From NCBI GenBank assembly GCA_963765265.1, contig CAVXVN010000006.1, forward strand, positions 248,001 through 312,000: a stretch of DNA of 64,000 bases, written 5' to 3'. The stretch is from Bacillus_BD sp963765265. GTDB lineage: Bacteria > Bacillota > Bacilli > Bacillales > Cytobacillaceae. Below, piece by piece: positions 20,506 through 29,121 of the stretch; positions within the stretch are counted from its first letter, which is position 1; each line of letters starts with the position of its first letter. The notes under the pieces are model-generated. The model was not told the origin of the DNA. It was given only the letters and a program-made list of their open reading frames with translations, and ran no database searches. The translations under genes and the position numbers were made by a program.

Positions 20506-21328
20506 CTATAAATCCTCCTTCCAGCCTATAAAGCTCATCATTCGACCCGTTTTCCCTTGATCTCTACGGTGTGAATAAAAATATTCCTTTTGACAGCTGG
20601 TACATAAGTTGGTCTTAAGTATATGTTTATTTTGCACACCTGATTTTAATAAGATCTCTTTATTGCATTCTTTTAAATCAAGTGTGTATTGATGATCACT
20701 GATTAAATTATATGGTTTTATATCTACATCTTCTAGTTTATTTTGCACTAATTTAATAACACGTTCATCTACAATATAACAATTTTCGCATATTGAAGGT
20801 CCAATTGCCACATGAATCTCACTTGCCTTTAATCCTTCTGATTGAAAACATTGAATCATTTTCTCAGCAATTCCATGTACAGTCCCTTTCCATCCTGCAT
20901 GAGCAATTCCTATCGCTCCTGAACCTGGATGGAAAAAGTATAGGGGAACACAATCTGCATAACACAAAGTAAGAAACGTTCCGGATTCAAATGTAAAAAA
21001 TCCATCGGTTTGTTTAAATGCATTCTCATATTCCCTTGCACCTATGCCCCTATCCCTCTTTGTTACTTTTACAATATTCGTTTCATGTGTTTGTTGCGCG
21101 CCTACCCAATGATCTAACGGAAAAGTAAGAATTTTCGCTAAATGCTCTCGATTTTCAAGGACAGATCCTTGTGTATCTTCCACATGAAAACCAACATTCA
21201 AACTTGTAAAATTCTCTTTACTTTTTCCGCCATTTTTACTTGTAAAACCCGCCATCAAGTGACGATCATTTTTGCATCCAATCTGCAATGACAAAATATT
21301 CTTCTTTTTGAATTCTAAATGGTTCCAT
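20506..21328 (-). CDS. ylmD: YlmD, multicopper-oxidase-like purine nucleoside phosphorylase (YfiH/LACC1 family; frame break near 5' end)
   Basis: Family members cleave purine nucleosides. The core has AGFTSKNGGKS, LTLCYADCVPLYFF, GIGIAHAGWKGTVHG and a C-terminal FYSHRRDQGKTGR. The uninterrupted frame begins with an odd GTG-initiated N-terminus. In the next frame an ATG at 21326-21328, with GAGG 7 bases upstream, gives MEPFRIQKEEYFVIADWMQ, which resembles family N-termini and joins the core at NDRHLMAGF if one base of AAAAA (about 21269-21274) is removed. I annotate that repaired form (273 residues). Confidence 0.88.
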
Positions 21329-21401
21329 CCCACTACCTCTTTTATTTCCGTATTGTATCATTTTATCACACTACGGAAGTCCTTCCCAGTAAAATAGCAG
21401 A

Positions 21402-21671
21402 TTACTTTTCTTCATCACTATATCTTAATTCATTTGTTTCTTTATAGCGAACAAGTATGACATCCTCGCCAATTTTTATTATATTTTTCCACGGAATAAT
21501 AACATCTTCATCCTTTCCAAAGAAGCCCAATAATTTACCTGTACCTGAAATAACAATGGCATCAATTTTTCCTGAAATGAGATTGATTTCAATATCACTA
21601 ATATTCCCTAGTTTTTTTCCATCTGCAACATTAACCACATCTTTTATCTGGAATTCAGAAATTCTCACCAT
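21402..21671 (-). CDS. ylmC: YlmC/YmxH PRC-barrel sporulation protein
   Basis: An 89-residue PRC-barrel domain protein of the YlmC/YmxH family (VRISEFQIKDVVNVADGKKLG, IVISGTGKLLGFFGKDEDVIIPWKNI). Paralogues are sporulation-associated, but the molecular role is unknown. It sits between sigG and ylmD; the ylmA ABC-ATPase gene found here in B. subtilis is absent. Confidence 0.9.
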   Translation of the reverse strand: MVRISEFQIKDVVNVADGKKLGNISDIEINLISGKIDAIVISGTGKLLGFFGKDEDVIIPWKNIIKIGEDVILVRYKETNELRYSDEEK

Positions 21672-21749
21672 TTTTTCACTCTCCTTTTACGCTTTATCTA
21701 TATATATGAACAAAAGGTTAGGAAAAATGAACATTCTCAACAAACAATT

Positions 21750-21779
21750 AAAAAAAGCTGCCTCATGCATGGCAGCTTT
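21750..21779 (-). terminator. Terminator of sigG
   Basis: AAAGCTGCC and GGCAGCTTT form a stem followed on the minus strand by TTTTTT. The first arm includes the sigG stop codon. Confidence 0.85.
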
Positions 21780-22560
21780 AGCTTTGAATGTTTTTATTCA
21801 TTTGTTTAATGGCCGCTTTTTCTAGCCGTGATACTTGAGCCTGTGAGATTCCAATTTCCTCTGCGACTTCCATTTGCGTTTTCCCTTGAAAAAATCGTTT
21901 CCGTAGTATCAGCTTTTCCCGTTCATTCAATCTTCGCATACCTTCTTTAAGGGCGAGTTCTTCAATCCATTGGATGTCTTTATTCTTTTCGTCACTTAAT
22001 TGATCCATAACAAAGATTGGATCTCCGCCATCATTGTAAATAGGTTCAAAAAGAGAGACTGGGTCTTGAATCGCATCGAGTGCGAACACAATTTCCTCAT
22101 GTGGAACATCGAGTTCTTTTGCAATTTCTTCTGTTGTAGGCTCCCGTGATGTTTTACTCATTAATCGTTCCCGAACTTGTAAAGCCTTATAAGCAATATC
22201 CCGCAAAGAGCGAGAAACTCGTATCGGGTTGTTATCACGTAAATAACGTCTAATCTCACCGATAATCATCGGAACAGCATAGGTAGAAAACTTTACATTT
22301 TGACCTAAATCAAAATTATCTATTGATTTCATAAGTCCAATACAGCCTACTTGGAACAAATCATCAACGAACTCACCCCTGTTATTAAACCTCTGGATAA
22401 CACTTAATACAAGGCGTAAGTTACCGTTAACAAGCTTTTCGCGTGCGGATATATCCCCCTCTTGTTGCAATTGCCTGAAGAGTAATCTCATTTCTTCATT
22501 TTTCAATACTGGAAGCTTTGATGTATCAACACCGCAAATTTCTACTTTGTTTCGAGTCAA
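21778..22560 (-). CDS. sigG: RNA polymerase sigma factor SigG (late forespore)
   Basis: Directs late forespore transcription. Region 2 (VNGNLRLVLSVIQRFNNRG, DDLFQVGCIGLMKSIDNFD), region 3 and a region 4 helix-turn-helix (MEVAEEIGISQAQVSRLEKAAIKQM) are complete. The start is a TTG at 22558-22560, giving TRNKVEICGVDTSKLPVLKNE and 260 residues, the exact B. subtilis length; AAGGAGG lies upstream. The longer in-frame extension has no ribosome site. Expression should come from its own SigF-type promoter, and read-through from sigE may be translationally blocked by a hairpin. Confidence 0.97.
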   Translation of the reverse strand: MTRNKVEICGVDTSKLPVLKNEEMRLLFRQLQQEGDISAREKLVNGNLRLVLSVIQRFNNRGEFVDDLFQVGCIGLMKSIDNFDLGQNVKFSTYAVPMIIGEIRRYLRDNNPIRVSRSLRDIAYKALQVRERLMSKTSREPTTEEIAKELDVPHEEIVFALDAIQDPVSLFEPIYNDGGDPIFVMDQLSDEKNKDIQWIEELALKEGMRRLNEREKLILRKRFFQGKTQMEVAEEIGISQAQVSRLEKAAIKQMNKNIQS

Positions 22561-22570
22561 TCCATTTCCC

Positions 22571-22617
22571 TCCTTACAGGAGCTGCTGTACAAAAAACAG
22601 TATTTCCCCTGTAAGGA
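22571..22617 (-). promoter_or_regulatory. Inverted repeat sequestering the sigG ribosome-binding site
   Basis: Ten-base perfect arms: TCCTTACAGG (22608-22617) and CCTGTAAGGA (22571-22580), written on the minus strand. The right arm contains most of the AAGGAGG site. The left arm lies between the -35 and -10 of the sigG promoter, so it is present only in read-through mRNA. Confidence 0.8.
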
Positions 22618-22626
22618 AAAATATGC
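22599..22626 (-). promoter_or_regulatory. SigF/SigG-type promoter of sigG
   Basis: Minus-strand GCATA (22622-22626), a 14-base spacer, then GGAAATACT (22599-22607). This fits the forespore consensus (GYATA, then GGNNANANT) and sits just upstream of the sigG start. Confidence 0.8.
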
Positions 22627-22716
22627 ACCTGTGAAAAGGGTGAGAAAAAGGGAATATAGATCTAAACCTCGACAAGCATTAGGTTTACGGTGCTTCTATC
22701 AACACAGAAAATTTAT

Positions 22717-23436
22717 TTAGACCATTTTATTAAATTCTTTTTTTAATCTTTTAATAATTCTCTTTTCAAGTCTAGAAATATAGGATTGTGATATTCCAAG
22801 CATATCCGCGACATCCTTCTGTGTTTTTTCTTCACCCGAACCAAGACCGAAGCGAAGTTCCATGATTTGTTTTTCACGATCTGAAAGTTGGTGAAGCGCT
22901 TTTAATAAAAGTTTTTTATCAACACTCGCTTCTAGATCTTTTGTGATAATGTCGTTATCTGTACCTAAAACATCTGAAAGAAGCAATTCATTTCCGTCCC
23001 AATCAATATTTAACGGTTCATCAAATGATACTTCGGAACGAATTTTATTATTCCTCCGTAAGTACATCAAAATTTCATTTTCAATGCACCTGGATGCATA
23101 TGTAGCAAGTTTGATTTTTTTTTCAGGATTAAATGTATTCACTGCTTTGATTAAGCCAATTGTGCCAATACTGATCAAATCCTCAATATTAATTCCAGTG
23201 TTTTCAAATTTTCTAGCAATATAAACAACCAATCTTAAATTTCGTTCAATTAATATGGATCTTGCTGCCTTATCACCTGTTGGTAACTTTTCAAGTAACA
23301 TGGCTTCTTCTTCTTTGTTTAAAGGAGGAGGTAGAGCTTCGCTTCCGCCAATGTAGAAAATTTCATCAGTTTTCAAACCTAGTTTGATTAGTAATTTATA
23401 CCAATAGAACGTTAAGCGAAGTTTGAAACGTTTCAT
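22717..23436 (-). CDS. sigE: Pro-sigma-E, RNA polymerase sigma factor SigE precursor (mother cell)
   Basis: Early mother-cell sigma factor. The N-terminal pro-sequence of about 29 residues (hydrophobic and basic, LRLTFYWYKLLIKLGLK, ending near DEIFYIGGSEALPPP) tethers the inactive form to the membrane until SpoIIGA cleaves it. Regions 2 and 4 follow, with helix-turn-helix TQKDVADMLGISQSYISRLEKR. It has 239 residues, as in B. subtilis. It is the second gene of the spoIIG operon, 82 nt after spoIIGA. Confidence 0.98.
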   Translation of the reverse strand: MKRFKLRLTFYWYKLLIKLGLKTDEIFYIGGSEALPPPLNKEEEAMLLEKLPTGDKAARSILIERNLRLVVYIARKFENTGINIEDLISIGTIGLIKAVNTFNPEKKIKLATYASRCIENEILMYLRRNNKIRSEVSFDEPLNIDWDGNELLLSDVLGTDNDIITKDLEASVDKKLLLKALHQLSDREKQIMELRFGLGSGEEKTQKDVADMLGISQSYISRLEKRIIKRLKKEFNKMV

Positions 23437-23518
23437 TTTTTATCCTCCTTACTGATTTTTGTTTATGAAAGGTCACGCTTTTTCTCCAGATTGAGAACTT
23501 AGCCATCCGAAATTGATG

Positions 23519-24496
23519 TTAAAAACCGACCTCATTCCCAGAGTCTTTTAAGCTTTCATATGTTGAACCAGCATTATTTTTGATTATTTTTTTCTCATTA
23601 AGCATTTTGGGATGGACAATACATTGGAAGGCATCATCGGATGAGAGTTGCTGCATCGTAAATGAAACTAAACCTTTTTCGATTGTCAGAGTTTCTTCGT
23701 CGTGAATGATTTGAATTTGTTCTGGTTTAAGTGCAATGATAAGTTGATGATCTCTGCCCATTACCTTATAAGGGATAATTCTCATACGATTTTCCCAGTC
23801 TGGTGATATTGATTGTTTCCCCATCATGACAAGTTCTGAATCAACTACAATTTTTCTTAGTTCTGTTGGTAGTTCATCCGCTATCTTGTTAATAGATACA
23901 AACATCACAGGCATTTTCGAAATAGGATCGTACAATTGATTGCCACTATCGACTAATCCTTTGAAATGAAATCTTTGCCCACCAATTATAATACTGACCA
24001 TAATGAGATGACTGTGTTGTATTTTGGCTACTTCCACTTTTTCGAAACTTTTTCTAGAAAAATGCCAAACGATTGGAAACCCCAAAACAACAAATAACCA
24101 GCTAATTGGATCTCCAAAACCTTTTACACTAGCTAGAGCCACAGAGGATGTAAGATTCACATCAAATTGAATAAAATAGTGAACACCAATTAATGAACCA
24201 CCAACAAGAAAAGTAACTAAATAAAAGATCATTAATCCGGTTATAAAATATTTGAATCTCTTAAAACCAAACACAATTAAAATCATGACAACTGAAAACA
24301 GAAGTTTTACAATCGGATGTCCAGAGAAACCATTCAATGGTGTTATGGATAATAAGATAATAATAGAGCCGACAAAACCTCCTACAAATATCCTCCAATA
24401 AAAAATATCTCTTTTTAAAATAAGAGCTGTTAAATAAAGAAGGAAGCTATCAAACATAAAATTTAGTAGCCAAATAACATCTAAATAAACAGCCAA
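23519..24496 (-). CDS. spoIIGA: Pro-sigma-E processing aspartic protease SpoIIGA
   Basis: Membrane protease that removes the SigE pro-sequence after septation, signalled by SpoIIR. Five or so hydrophobic segments fill residues 1-145, and the soluble part carries the active-site LVDSGNQLYDP with aspartate at residue 183, the same number as in B. subtilis. It has 325 residues. Its upstream region (24497-24687) faces the divergent hmp gene; I see only weak Spo0A-box-like sequence (TGACAAA) and do not annotate it. Confidence 0.96.
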   Translation of the reverse strand: MAVYLDVIWLLNFMFDSFLLYLTALILKRDIFYWRIFVGGFVGSIIILLSITPLNGFSGHPIVKLLFSVVMILIVFGFKRFKYFITGLMIFYLVTFLVGGSLIGVHYFIQFDVNLTSSVALASVKGFGDPISWLFVVLGFPIVWHFSRKSFEKVEVAKIQHSHLIMVSIIIGGQRFHFKGLVDSGNQLYDPISKMPVMFVSINKIADELPTELRKIVVDSELVMMGKQSISPDWENRMRIIPYKVMGRDHQLIIALKPEQIQIIHDEETLTIEKGLVSFTMQQLSSDDAFQCIVHPKMLNEKKIIKNNAGSTYESLKDSGNEVGF

Positions 24497-24687
24497 AGGC
24501 TTCCTCCCTAATTCTATTAATTGTTCTGTTCTAATCTATTATGGAACAGTATATCGTAACTCCGTTGCTGAAGTGTGTCACTTTCTGTGTACAAAAAAAC
24601 AGAAATTTACACTATTCCCACCGTATTTTGTCATTTACCTTTTTCCCATTATTTTCTTCTCATGTGTGATTATGGTCACTCTTTCTA

Positions 24688-24725
24688 TAATTGTTTTTCA
24701 CTATACTTATAGTGAAAAACAATTA
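24688..24725 (+). promoter_or_regulatory. Perfect 18-bp-arm palindrome in the hmp promoter region, putative operator
   Basis: TAATTGTTTTTCACTATA (24688-24705), spacer CT, and its exact reverse complement (24708-24725), ending 17 bases before the hmp ATG. The centre, TATACT, could be the -10 box. No PerR, Fur, CcpA, Rex or Fnr consensus fits well; the regulator is unknown. Confidence 0.7.
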
Positions 24726-24742
24726 GGAAAGAGGTTTTGGAA

Positions 24743-25951
24743 ATGTTGGATAAAAAAACAATTGATATTATTAAAAGTACAGTACCCGTTTTAGAGGAAT
24801 ATGGCGTATCGATTACGAAAAGGTTCTATGAGCTCTTATTTACCAATCATCCAGAACTATTAAATGTATTTAATCATGTCAATCAAAAACAGGGTAGACA
24901 ACAAACAGCACTTGCAAATGCTGTTCTGGCAGCTGCAAAGTATATCGATAATCTTACCGCGATCCTTCCAGCCGTTTCTCAAATTGCTCAAAAGCACCGG
25001 TCCTTAGGTATTCAGGCTGAACAATATCCGATAGTGGGGGAAAACTTAATTCAAGCTATAAAAGATGTACTTAAAGAAGCTGCAACCGATGAAATAATTG
25101 AAGCTTGGACAAAGGCATACGGGGAAATTTCAAATGCATTTATCGGGGTCGAACGTGATCTTTATGGGGCGGCAGAACAAGCGGTTGGTGGGTGGAAGGA
25201 TTTTCGTCCATTTACGATTTGGAAAAAGGTGGTTGAAAGTGATGTCATTACATCCTTCTATTTAAAACCTGCTGATGGTAAGGAAATTGCCTCTTTTAAA
25301 TCCGGACAATACATTAGTGTAAAACTGAATATTCCTGGGATTGAATTCACTCATATTCGTCAATATAGCCTTTCAGACTCATCTGATAAGGATTACTATC
25401 GTATTTCAGTTAAACGTGAATCTGGAAGAGACAGTGCCCCTGATGGAGTTGTGTCAAACTATTTACATTCCTCCATCAACGAAGGAGATACAATTAATAT
25501 TAGTGCTCCTGGAGGTGACTTCATGCTTACTCCAACAAGAAAACCGATTGTACTTTTAAGTGGCGGAGTGGGAATTACCCCTATGATGAGTATGTTCAAT
25601 TATTTGGTAGGAAAGGATCTACCTGTTCCTGTTACATTTATACACGCCGCAATTAATGGAAACGTCCATGCATTTAAGGATACTCGCTTAAATTCTGTTT
25701 CCAACAAAGACTTAAACATCTTTTATGCGTATGAAAAACCAACGAATGCGGATCGACAAGAAAATAGTTTTGATCACGAAGGGTACCTAGACGCTGATAC
25801 ACTGAATAAATGGATTTTCAATAAGGATAGTATCGTCTATTTCTGTGGCCCTATTCCATTTATGAAAGCAATGAATCATGCCTTAAAAGAAATTGGCATT
25901 CCTGAAGATCATATACACTTCGAATTTTTTGGTCCTGCTTTGACGTTATAA
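24743..25951 (+). CDS. hmp: Flavohemoglobin (nitric oxide dioxygenase)
   Basis: Converts NO and O2 to nitrate using NAD(P)H. The globin domain (about residues 1-140) has the proximal histidine H85 in AQKHRSLGI. The FAD-binding domain (about 150-255) has RQYSLSD, and the NAD domain has LLSGGVGITPMMSM and FCGPIPFM. The ATG at 24743 with AAAGAGG upstream is preferred to the TTG six bases earlier. It has 402 residues. It is the only rightward gene between spoIIGA and ftsZ and is not usually found here, so it looks like an insertion, although its base composition matches its surroundings. Confidence 0.97.
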   Translation: MLDKKTIDIIKSTVPVLEEYGVSITKRFYELLFTNHPELLNVFNHVNQKQGRQQTALANAVLAAAKYIDNLTAILPAVSQIAQKHRSLGIQAEQYPIVGENLIQAIKDVLKEAATDEIIEAWTKAYGEISNAFIGVERDLYGAAEQAVGGWKDFRPFTIWKKVVESDVITSFYLKPADGKEIASFKSGQYISVKLNIPGIEFTHIRQYSLSDSSDKDYYRISVKRESGRDSAPDGVVSNYLHSSINEGDTINISAPGGDFMLTPTRKPIVLLSGGVGITPMMSMFNYLVGKDLPVPVTFIHAAINGNVHAFKDTRLNSVSNKDLNIFYAYEKPTNADRQENSFDHEGYLDADTLNKWIFNKDSIVYFCGPIPFMKAMNHALKEIGIPEDHIHFEFFGPALTL

Positions 25952-25970
25952 AAAAATAAATAATAATTCC

Positions 25971-26004
25971 AAAAAGGCATAACCATTTAGGTTATGCCTT
26001 TTAT
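25971..26004. terminator. Bidirectional terminator between hmp and ftsZ
   Basis: AAAAGGCATAACC and GGTTATGCCTTTT pair across a short loop, with T runs on both strands. It serves the convergent hmp and ftsZ genes. Confidence 0.9.
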
Positions 26005-26045
26005 TTGTGGGAAACTACAAGACCAAGTCGTCTTTGTATTTCATT

Positions 26046-27188
26046 TTACCTTCTTCTGTTTCGGTTACGAAGGAAAGTAGGGATATCAAGAGCTTCATCA
26101 CCAGTTTGTGGAGTAACACTTCTTGGTTGTTCTACCACTGGCGGTTCTTCTCTTTTCGGCTCACGTTTAACATTTGCCGTTGAAGACTTTTGCGGTTGTC
26201 CAAAAGCCGGTCTAGTTGGCTTTGGTTGTACAACTTCTTCATTAAATCCAGTTGCAATAACTGTGACAATAATTTCATCCTTTAAATTATCATTGATAAC
26301 AGATCCGAAAATCATATTCACTTCTTGATCAGAAGCACTTGCAACAATATCTGCTGCCTCCTGTACTTCATACAAACTTAAATTAGATCCTCCAGTAATA
26401 TTTAACAATACACCTTGGGCACCATCTATCGAGGTTTCAAGTAATGGAGATGAAATTGCTTTTTTCGCAGCTTCAGCTGCACGACTTTCACCGGAAGCCA
26501 CACCAATTCCCATAAGTGCCGATCCTTTATTAGACATAATGGTTTTCACATCCGCAAAATCCAGATTAATCAATCCAGGAACAGCAATTAGATCAGATAT
26601 CCCTTGTACCCCTTGACGAAGAACATTATCTGCTTCTCTAAATGCTTCAAGCATCGGTGTACTTTTATCAACAATTTCAAGAAGACGATCGTTCGGGATC
26701 ACGATTAATGTATCAACCGATTCTTTCATAGCAGAAATCCCGCCTGCAGCTTGTGTAGCCCTTTTTCTCCCCTCAAATGTAAAAGGTCTTGTCACAACAC
26801 CAACAGTTAAAGTACCTAAATCTCTGGCAATTTGAGCAACTACAGGAGCAGCACCCGTTCCTGTTCCGCCGCCCATACCGCAAGTAACAAAAACCATATC
26901 CGCTCCCCGTAAGGCCTCTTCAATTTGCTCTTTACTTTCTTCAGCAGCTTTCTTACCAACTTCAGGATTAGCCCCAGCACCAAGTCCTCTGGTTAATTTC
27001 CCACCAATTTGCATCTTTATTTCTGCTTTAGAAAGATTTAATGCTTGGGCATCTGTATTGACTGCAATAAATTCAACACCTTGAACTCCATGTTCTATCA
27101 TACGGTTAACGGCATTGTTTCCACCACCACCAACACCAATAACCTTTATCGTCGCTAATGTCTCTATACTTGTTTCGAATTCCAGCAT
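26046..27188 (-). CDS. ftsZ: Cell-division GTPase FtsZ
   Basis: Tubulin-like GTPase forming the cytokinetic ring. The GTP-binding tubulin signature GGGTGTG is at residues 106-112 and the T7 loop NLDFADVKTIM follows in the second half. A variable acidic/proline linker leads to the conserved C-terminal peptide ALDIPTFLRNRNRRR that binds FtsA and SepF. The start is the ATG at 27186-27188 (MLEFETSIETLATIKVIG) with AGGAGGATTTGTC upstream. 380 residues. Downstream of ftsA in the same direction. Confidence 0.98.
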   Translation of the reverse strand: MLEFETSIETLATIKVIGVGGGGNNAVNRMIEHGVQGVEFIAVNTDAQALNLSKAEIKMQIGGKLTRGLGAGANPEVGKKAAEESKEQIEEALRGADMVFVTCGMGGGTGTGAAPVVAQIARDLGTLTVGVVTRPFTFEGRKRATQAAGGISAMKESVDTLIVIPNDRLLEIVDKSTPMLEAFREADNVLRQGVQGISDLIAVPGLINLDFADVKTIMSNKGSALMGIGVASGESRAAEAAKKAISSPLLETSIDGAQGVLLNITGGSNLSLYEVQEAADIVASASDQEVNMIFGSVINDNLKDEIIVTVIATGFNEEVVQPKPTRPAFGQPQKSSTANVKREPKREEPPVVEQPRSVTPQTGDEALDIPTFLRNRNRRR

Positions 27189-27271
27189 GACAAATCCTCC
27201 TAATCCGTCGATATCCCTGTTAGCCATTCGCACTCGGATTGCTACATTATATCAGATTATTTTTTTCTATT

Positions 27272-28555
27272 TTATTCAAAAAAGTATCCAAAAAACTTTT
27301 TCACTTTTGATGTTACTTTCTCTTCTGGTTGTTTTTCTTGTTTTGTTTTTACTTGTGCTTGTTTGACTGGTCGCTTCTCTTTTACTTCATGATTAGCAGT
27401 TTGCGAACTCATTTGTCTTCCTTGAATTTTAGCATTTTTATAGGCAAACTTAATTAAGCCAACTGCCGTTGTATATTGTGGTTCTCTAACCCCAATATAA
27501 TCAGGGATCGCAATTCTAACACGACTTTGGAATACATCTTGAGCAAGTTCTAAAATTCCAATTGTATTAGCAACTCCTCCAGTTAACACAAAACCACCTG
27601 GAAGATCTTTCACACCTAAGTGATGAAGGTCTACTAAGATTAGTTCAAAGATTTCTTCCATTCTAGCCTCAATAATATCACTAATCTCTAATTGATTAAA
27701 CTGTTGCTGCTGATCGCTTCCAATTATGGACACACTAAACACTTCATCCTCGGATGCAAGATCATAAAAGGCACAACCGTATTTCATTTTGATATTTTCA
27801 GCATCCTCTGATGAAGTCCGAAGACCAATTGAAATATCTTTTGTAATATGGTCTCCACCGATAGGGAGCACAGTAGTATATTTCAATCCACCGTGTTCAA
27901 AAAAGGCAATCGTTGTAGAGCCCCCTCCAATATCAATAAGAGCAACACCGAGATCTTTTTCATCTTTTGAAAGAGCAAATGATCCTGCAGCCAGCGGTTG
28001 TAAAGTTATGTCTAATATTTCTAATCCTGCTTTTTCCACACAACGCAATACATTATGTAAAATTGTCTTTGAACCAGTAATGATCGTTCCTTCCATTTCA
28101 AGTCGAACACCAATCATTCCACGTGGATCATTAATTTCATCAAGACCGTCAACAATAAATTGCTTCGGGATCACATCAATAATTTCTCTTTCTGGTGGAA
28201 CAGAAACCACCTGAGCCGCATCAATGACCCTGGCAATATCCTCATCTGAAATTTCCCTATTTTCACTAGATACGGCAACAACACCATGTGAAGGCTGGAG
28301 CATGATATGATTGCCTGTTATTCCCACAATCACTTGTCTAATGTCCATACCAATCATTCTTTCTGCTTGTTCTATTGCCCTCCTAATAGAATGAACGGTC
28401 TCATCTATATCAACAATTGAACCCTTTCGTAAGCCTTCAGACGGTACGTTCCCTACTCCGATAATATTCAACGAGTCTTTAACCATTTCACCTATGATTA
28501 CTTTCACACTGGATGTACCGATGTCAAGGCTAACATATATTTCATTGTTGTTCAT
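27272..28555 (-). CDS. ftsA: Cell-division protein FtsA
   Basis: Actin-like ATPase that anchors FtsZ to the membrane. Shows the ASKHA phosphate loops (YVSLDIGTSSVKVIIGE at residues 7-23, ALIDIGGGSTTIAFF) and the C-terminal amphipathic membrane helix KVKKFFGYFFE. A basic, glutamine-rich linker precedes the helix. 427 residues. It starts with GGGAGGTGCCATAGA upstream and is followed by ftsZ after 83 nt. Confidence 0.98.
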   Translation of the reverse strand: MNNNEIYVSLDIGTSSVKVIIGEMVKDSLNIIGVGNVPSEGLRKGSIVDIDETVHSIRRAIEQAERMIGMDIRQVIVGITGNHIMLQPSHGVVAVSSENREISDEDIARVIDAAQVVSVPPEREIIDVIPKQFIVDGLDEINDPRGMIGVRLEMEGTIITGSKTILHNVLRCVEKAGLEILDITLQPLAAGSFALSKDEKDLGVALIDIGGGSTTIAFFEHGGLKYTTVLPIGGDHITKDISIGLRTSSEDAENIKMKYGCAFYDLASEDEVFSVSIIGSDQQQQFNQLEISDIIEARMEEIFELILVDLHHLGVKDLPGGFVLTGGVANTIGILELAQDVFQSRVRIAIPDYIGVREPQYTTAVGLIKFAYKNAKIQGRQMSSQTANHEVKEKRPVKQAQVKTKQEKQPEEKVTSKVKKFFGYFFE

Positions 28556-28699
28556 TCTATGGCACCTCCCTTAAATATAACAATTTGAACAACTTTTTTT
28601 GTTTACACATAAAGTAATAATTTTCTTGACAAATGGTCGACTACACATCCTAGTTAGCTTTTCACTTTTTGGATTTTTTAAGCAAAATCGATCAATTAT

Positions 28700-28724
28700 A
28701 CTCATCGTAGTTTACCTATATCCT
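28700..28724 (-). promoter_or_regulatory. Candidate SigH promoter upstream of ftsA
   Basis: Minus-strand AGGATAT (28718-28724), 11-base spacer, GATGAGT (28700-28706), one mismatch from RNNGAAT. In B. subtilis a SigH promoter raises ftsAZ expression at the onset of sporulation. Confidence 0.5.
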
Positions 28725-28759
28725 AAATTTATTCGTCAAAATTATATTATTCCCTTTTT

Positions 28760-29119
28760 TTAAAATAAATTTTTTTGCTTTTTACTTGATCCTTTTGAAA
28801 GCAATATCCTTCTAATTACAGCAATATTTTGAAAAAGTCTAACACCAAAGGCAAAAACTGCTGCTAAATATAAGTCTACACCAAGATGGACACCTAGAAA
28901 AGCTAAACTTGCAGCCAAAATAATATTAAAAAAGAAACCTGATACAAATACTTTCTCATCATATATACCTTGCAAATTAGCTCTTATGCCTCCAAACAGT
29001 GTATCTAACGCTGCTAGTACAGCTATTGATAAATAGTTAGAGTACTCAACTGGAATTTGAATATCAGTCGAAAAGCCAAGTAATAGCCCTATAATTAATC
29101 CTAAAATGGGTAGCCACAT
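28760..29119 (-). CDS. sbp: Small basic protein Sbp (DUF1290)
   Basis: A 119-residue membrane protein with three or four hydrophobic segments (WLPILGLIIGLLLGFS, YSNYLSIAVLAALDTLFGG, a later helical pair) and a basic C-terminus ILLSKGSSKKQKNLF. The family is always found upstream of ftsA in Bacillus, but no function is established. It follows ylxX after 2 nt, so it belongs to the divIB-ylxW-ylxX-sbp unit. Confidence 0.92.
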   Translation of the reverse strand: MWLPILGLIIGLLLGFSTDIQIPVEYSNYLSIAVLAALDTLFGGIRANLQGIYDEKVFVSGFFFNIILAASLAFLGVHLGVDLYLAAVFAFGVRLFQNIAVIRRILLSKGSSKKQKNLF

Positions 29120-29121
29120 GT

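Noticed and set aside
24497..24690. Spo0A boxes upstream of spoIIGA
   Set aside because: Expected by analogy with B. subtilis, but the best candidate (TGACAAA) deviates from TGTCGAA; not strong enough to annotate.
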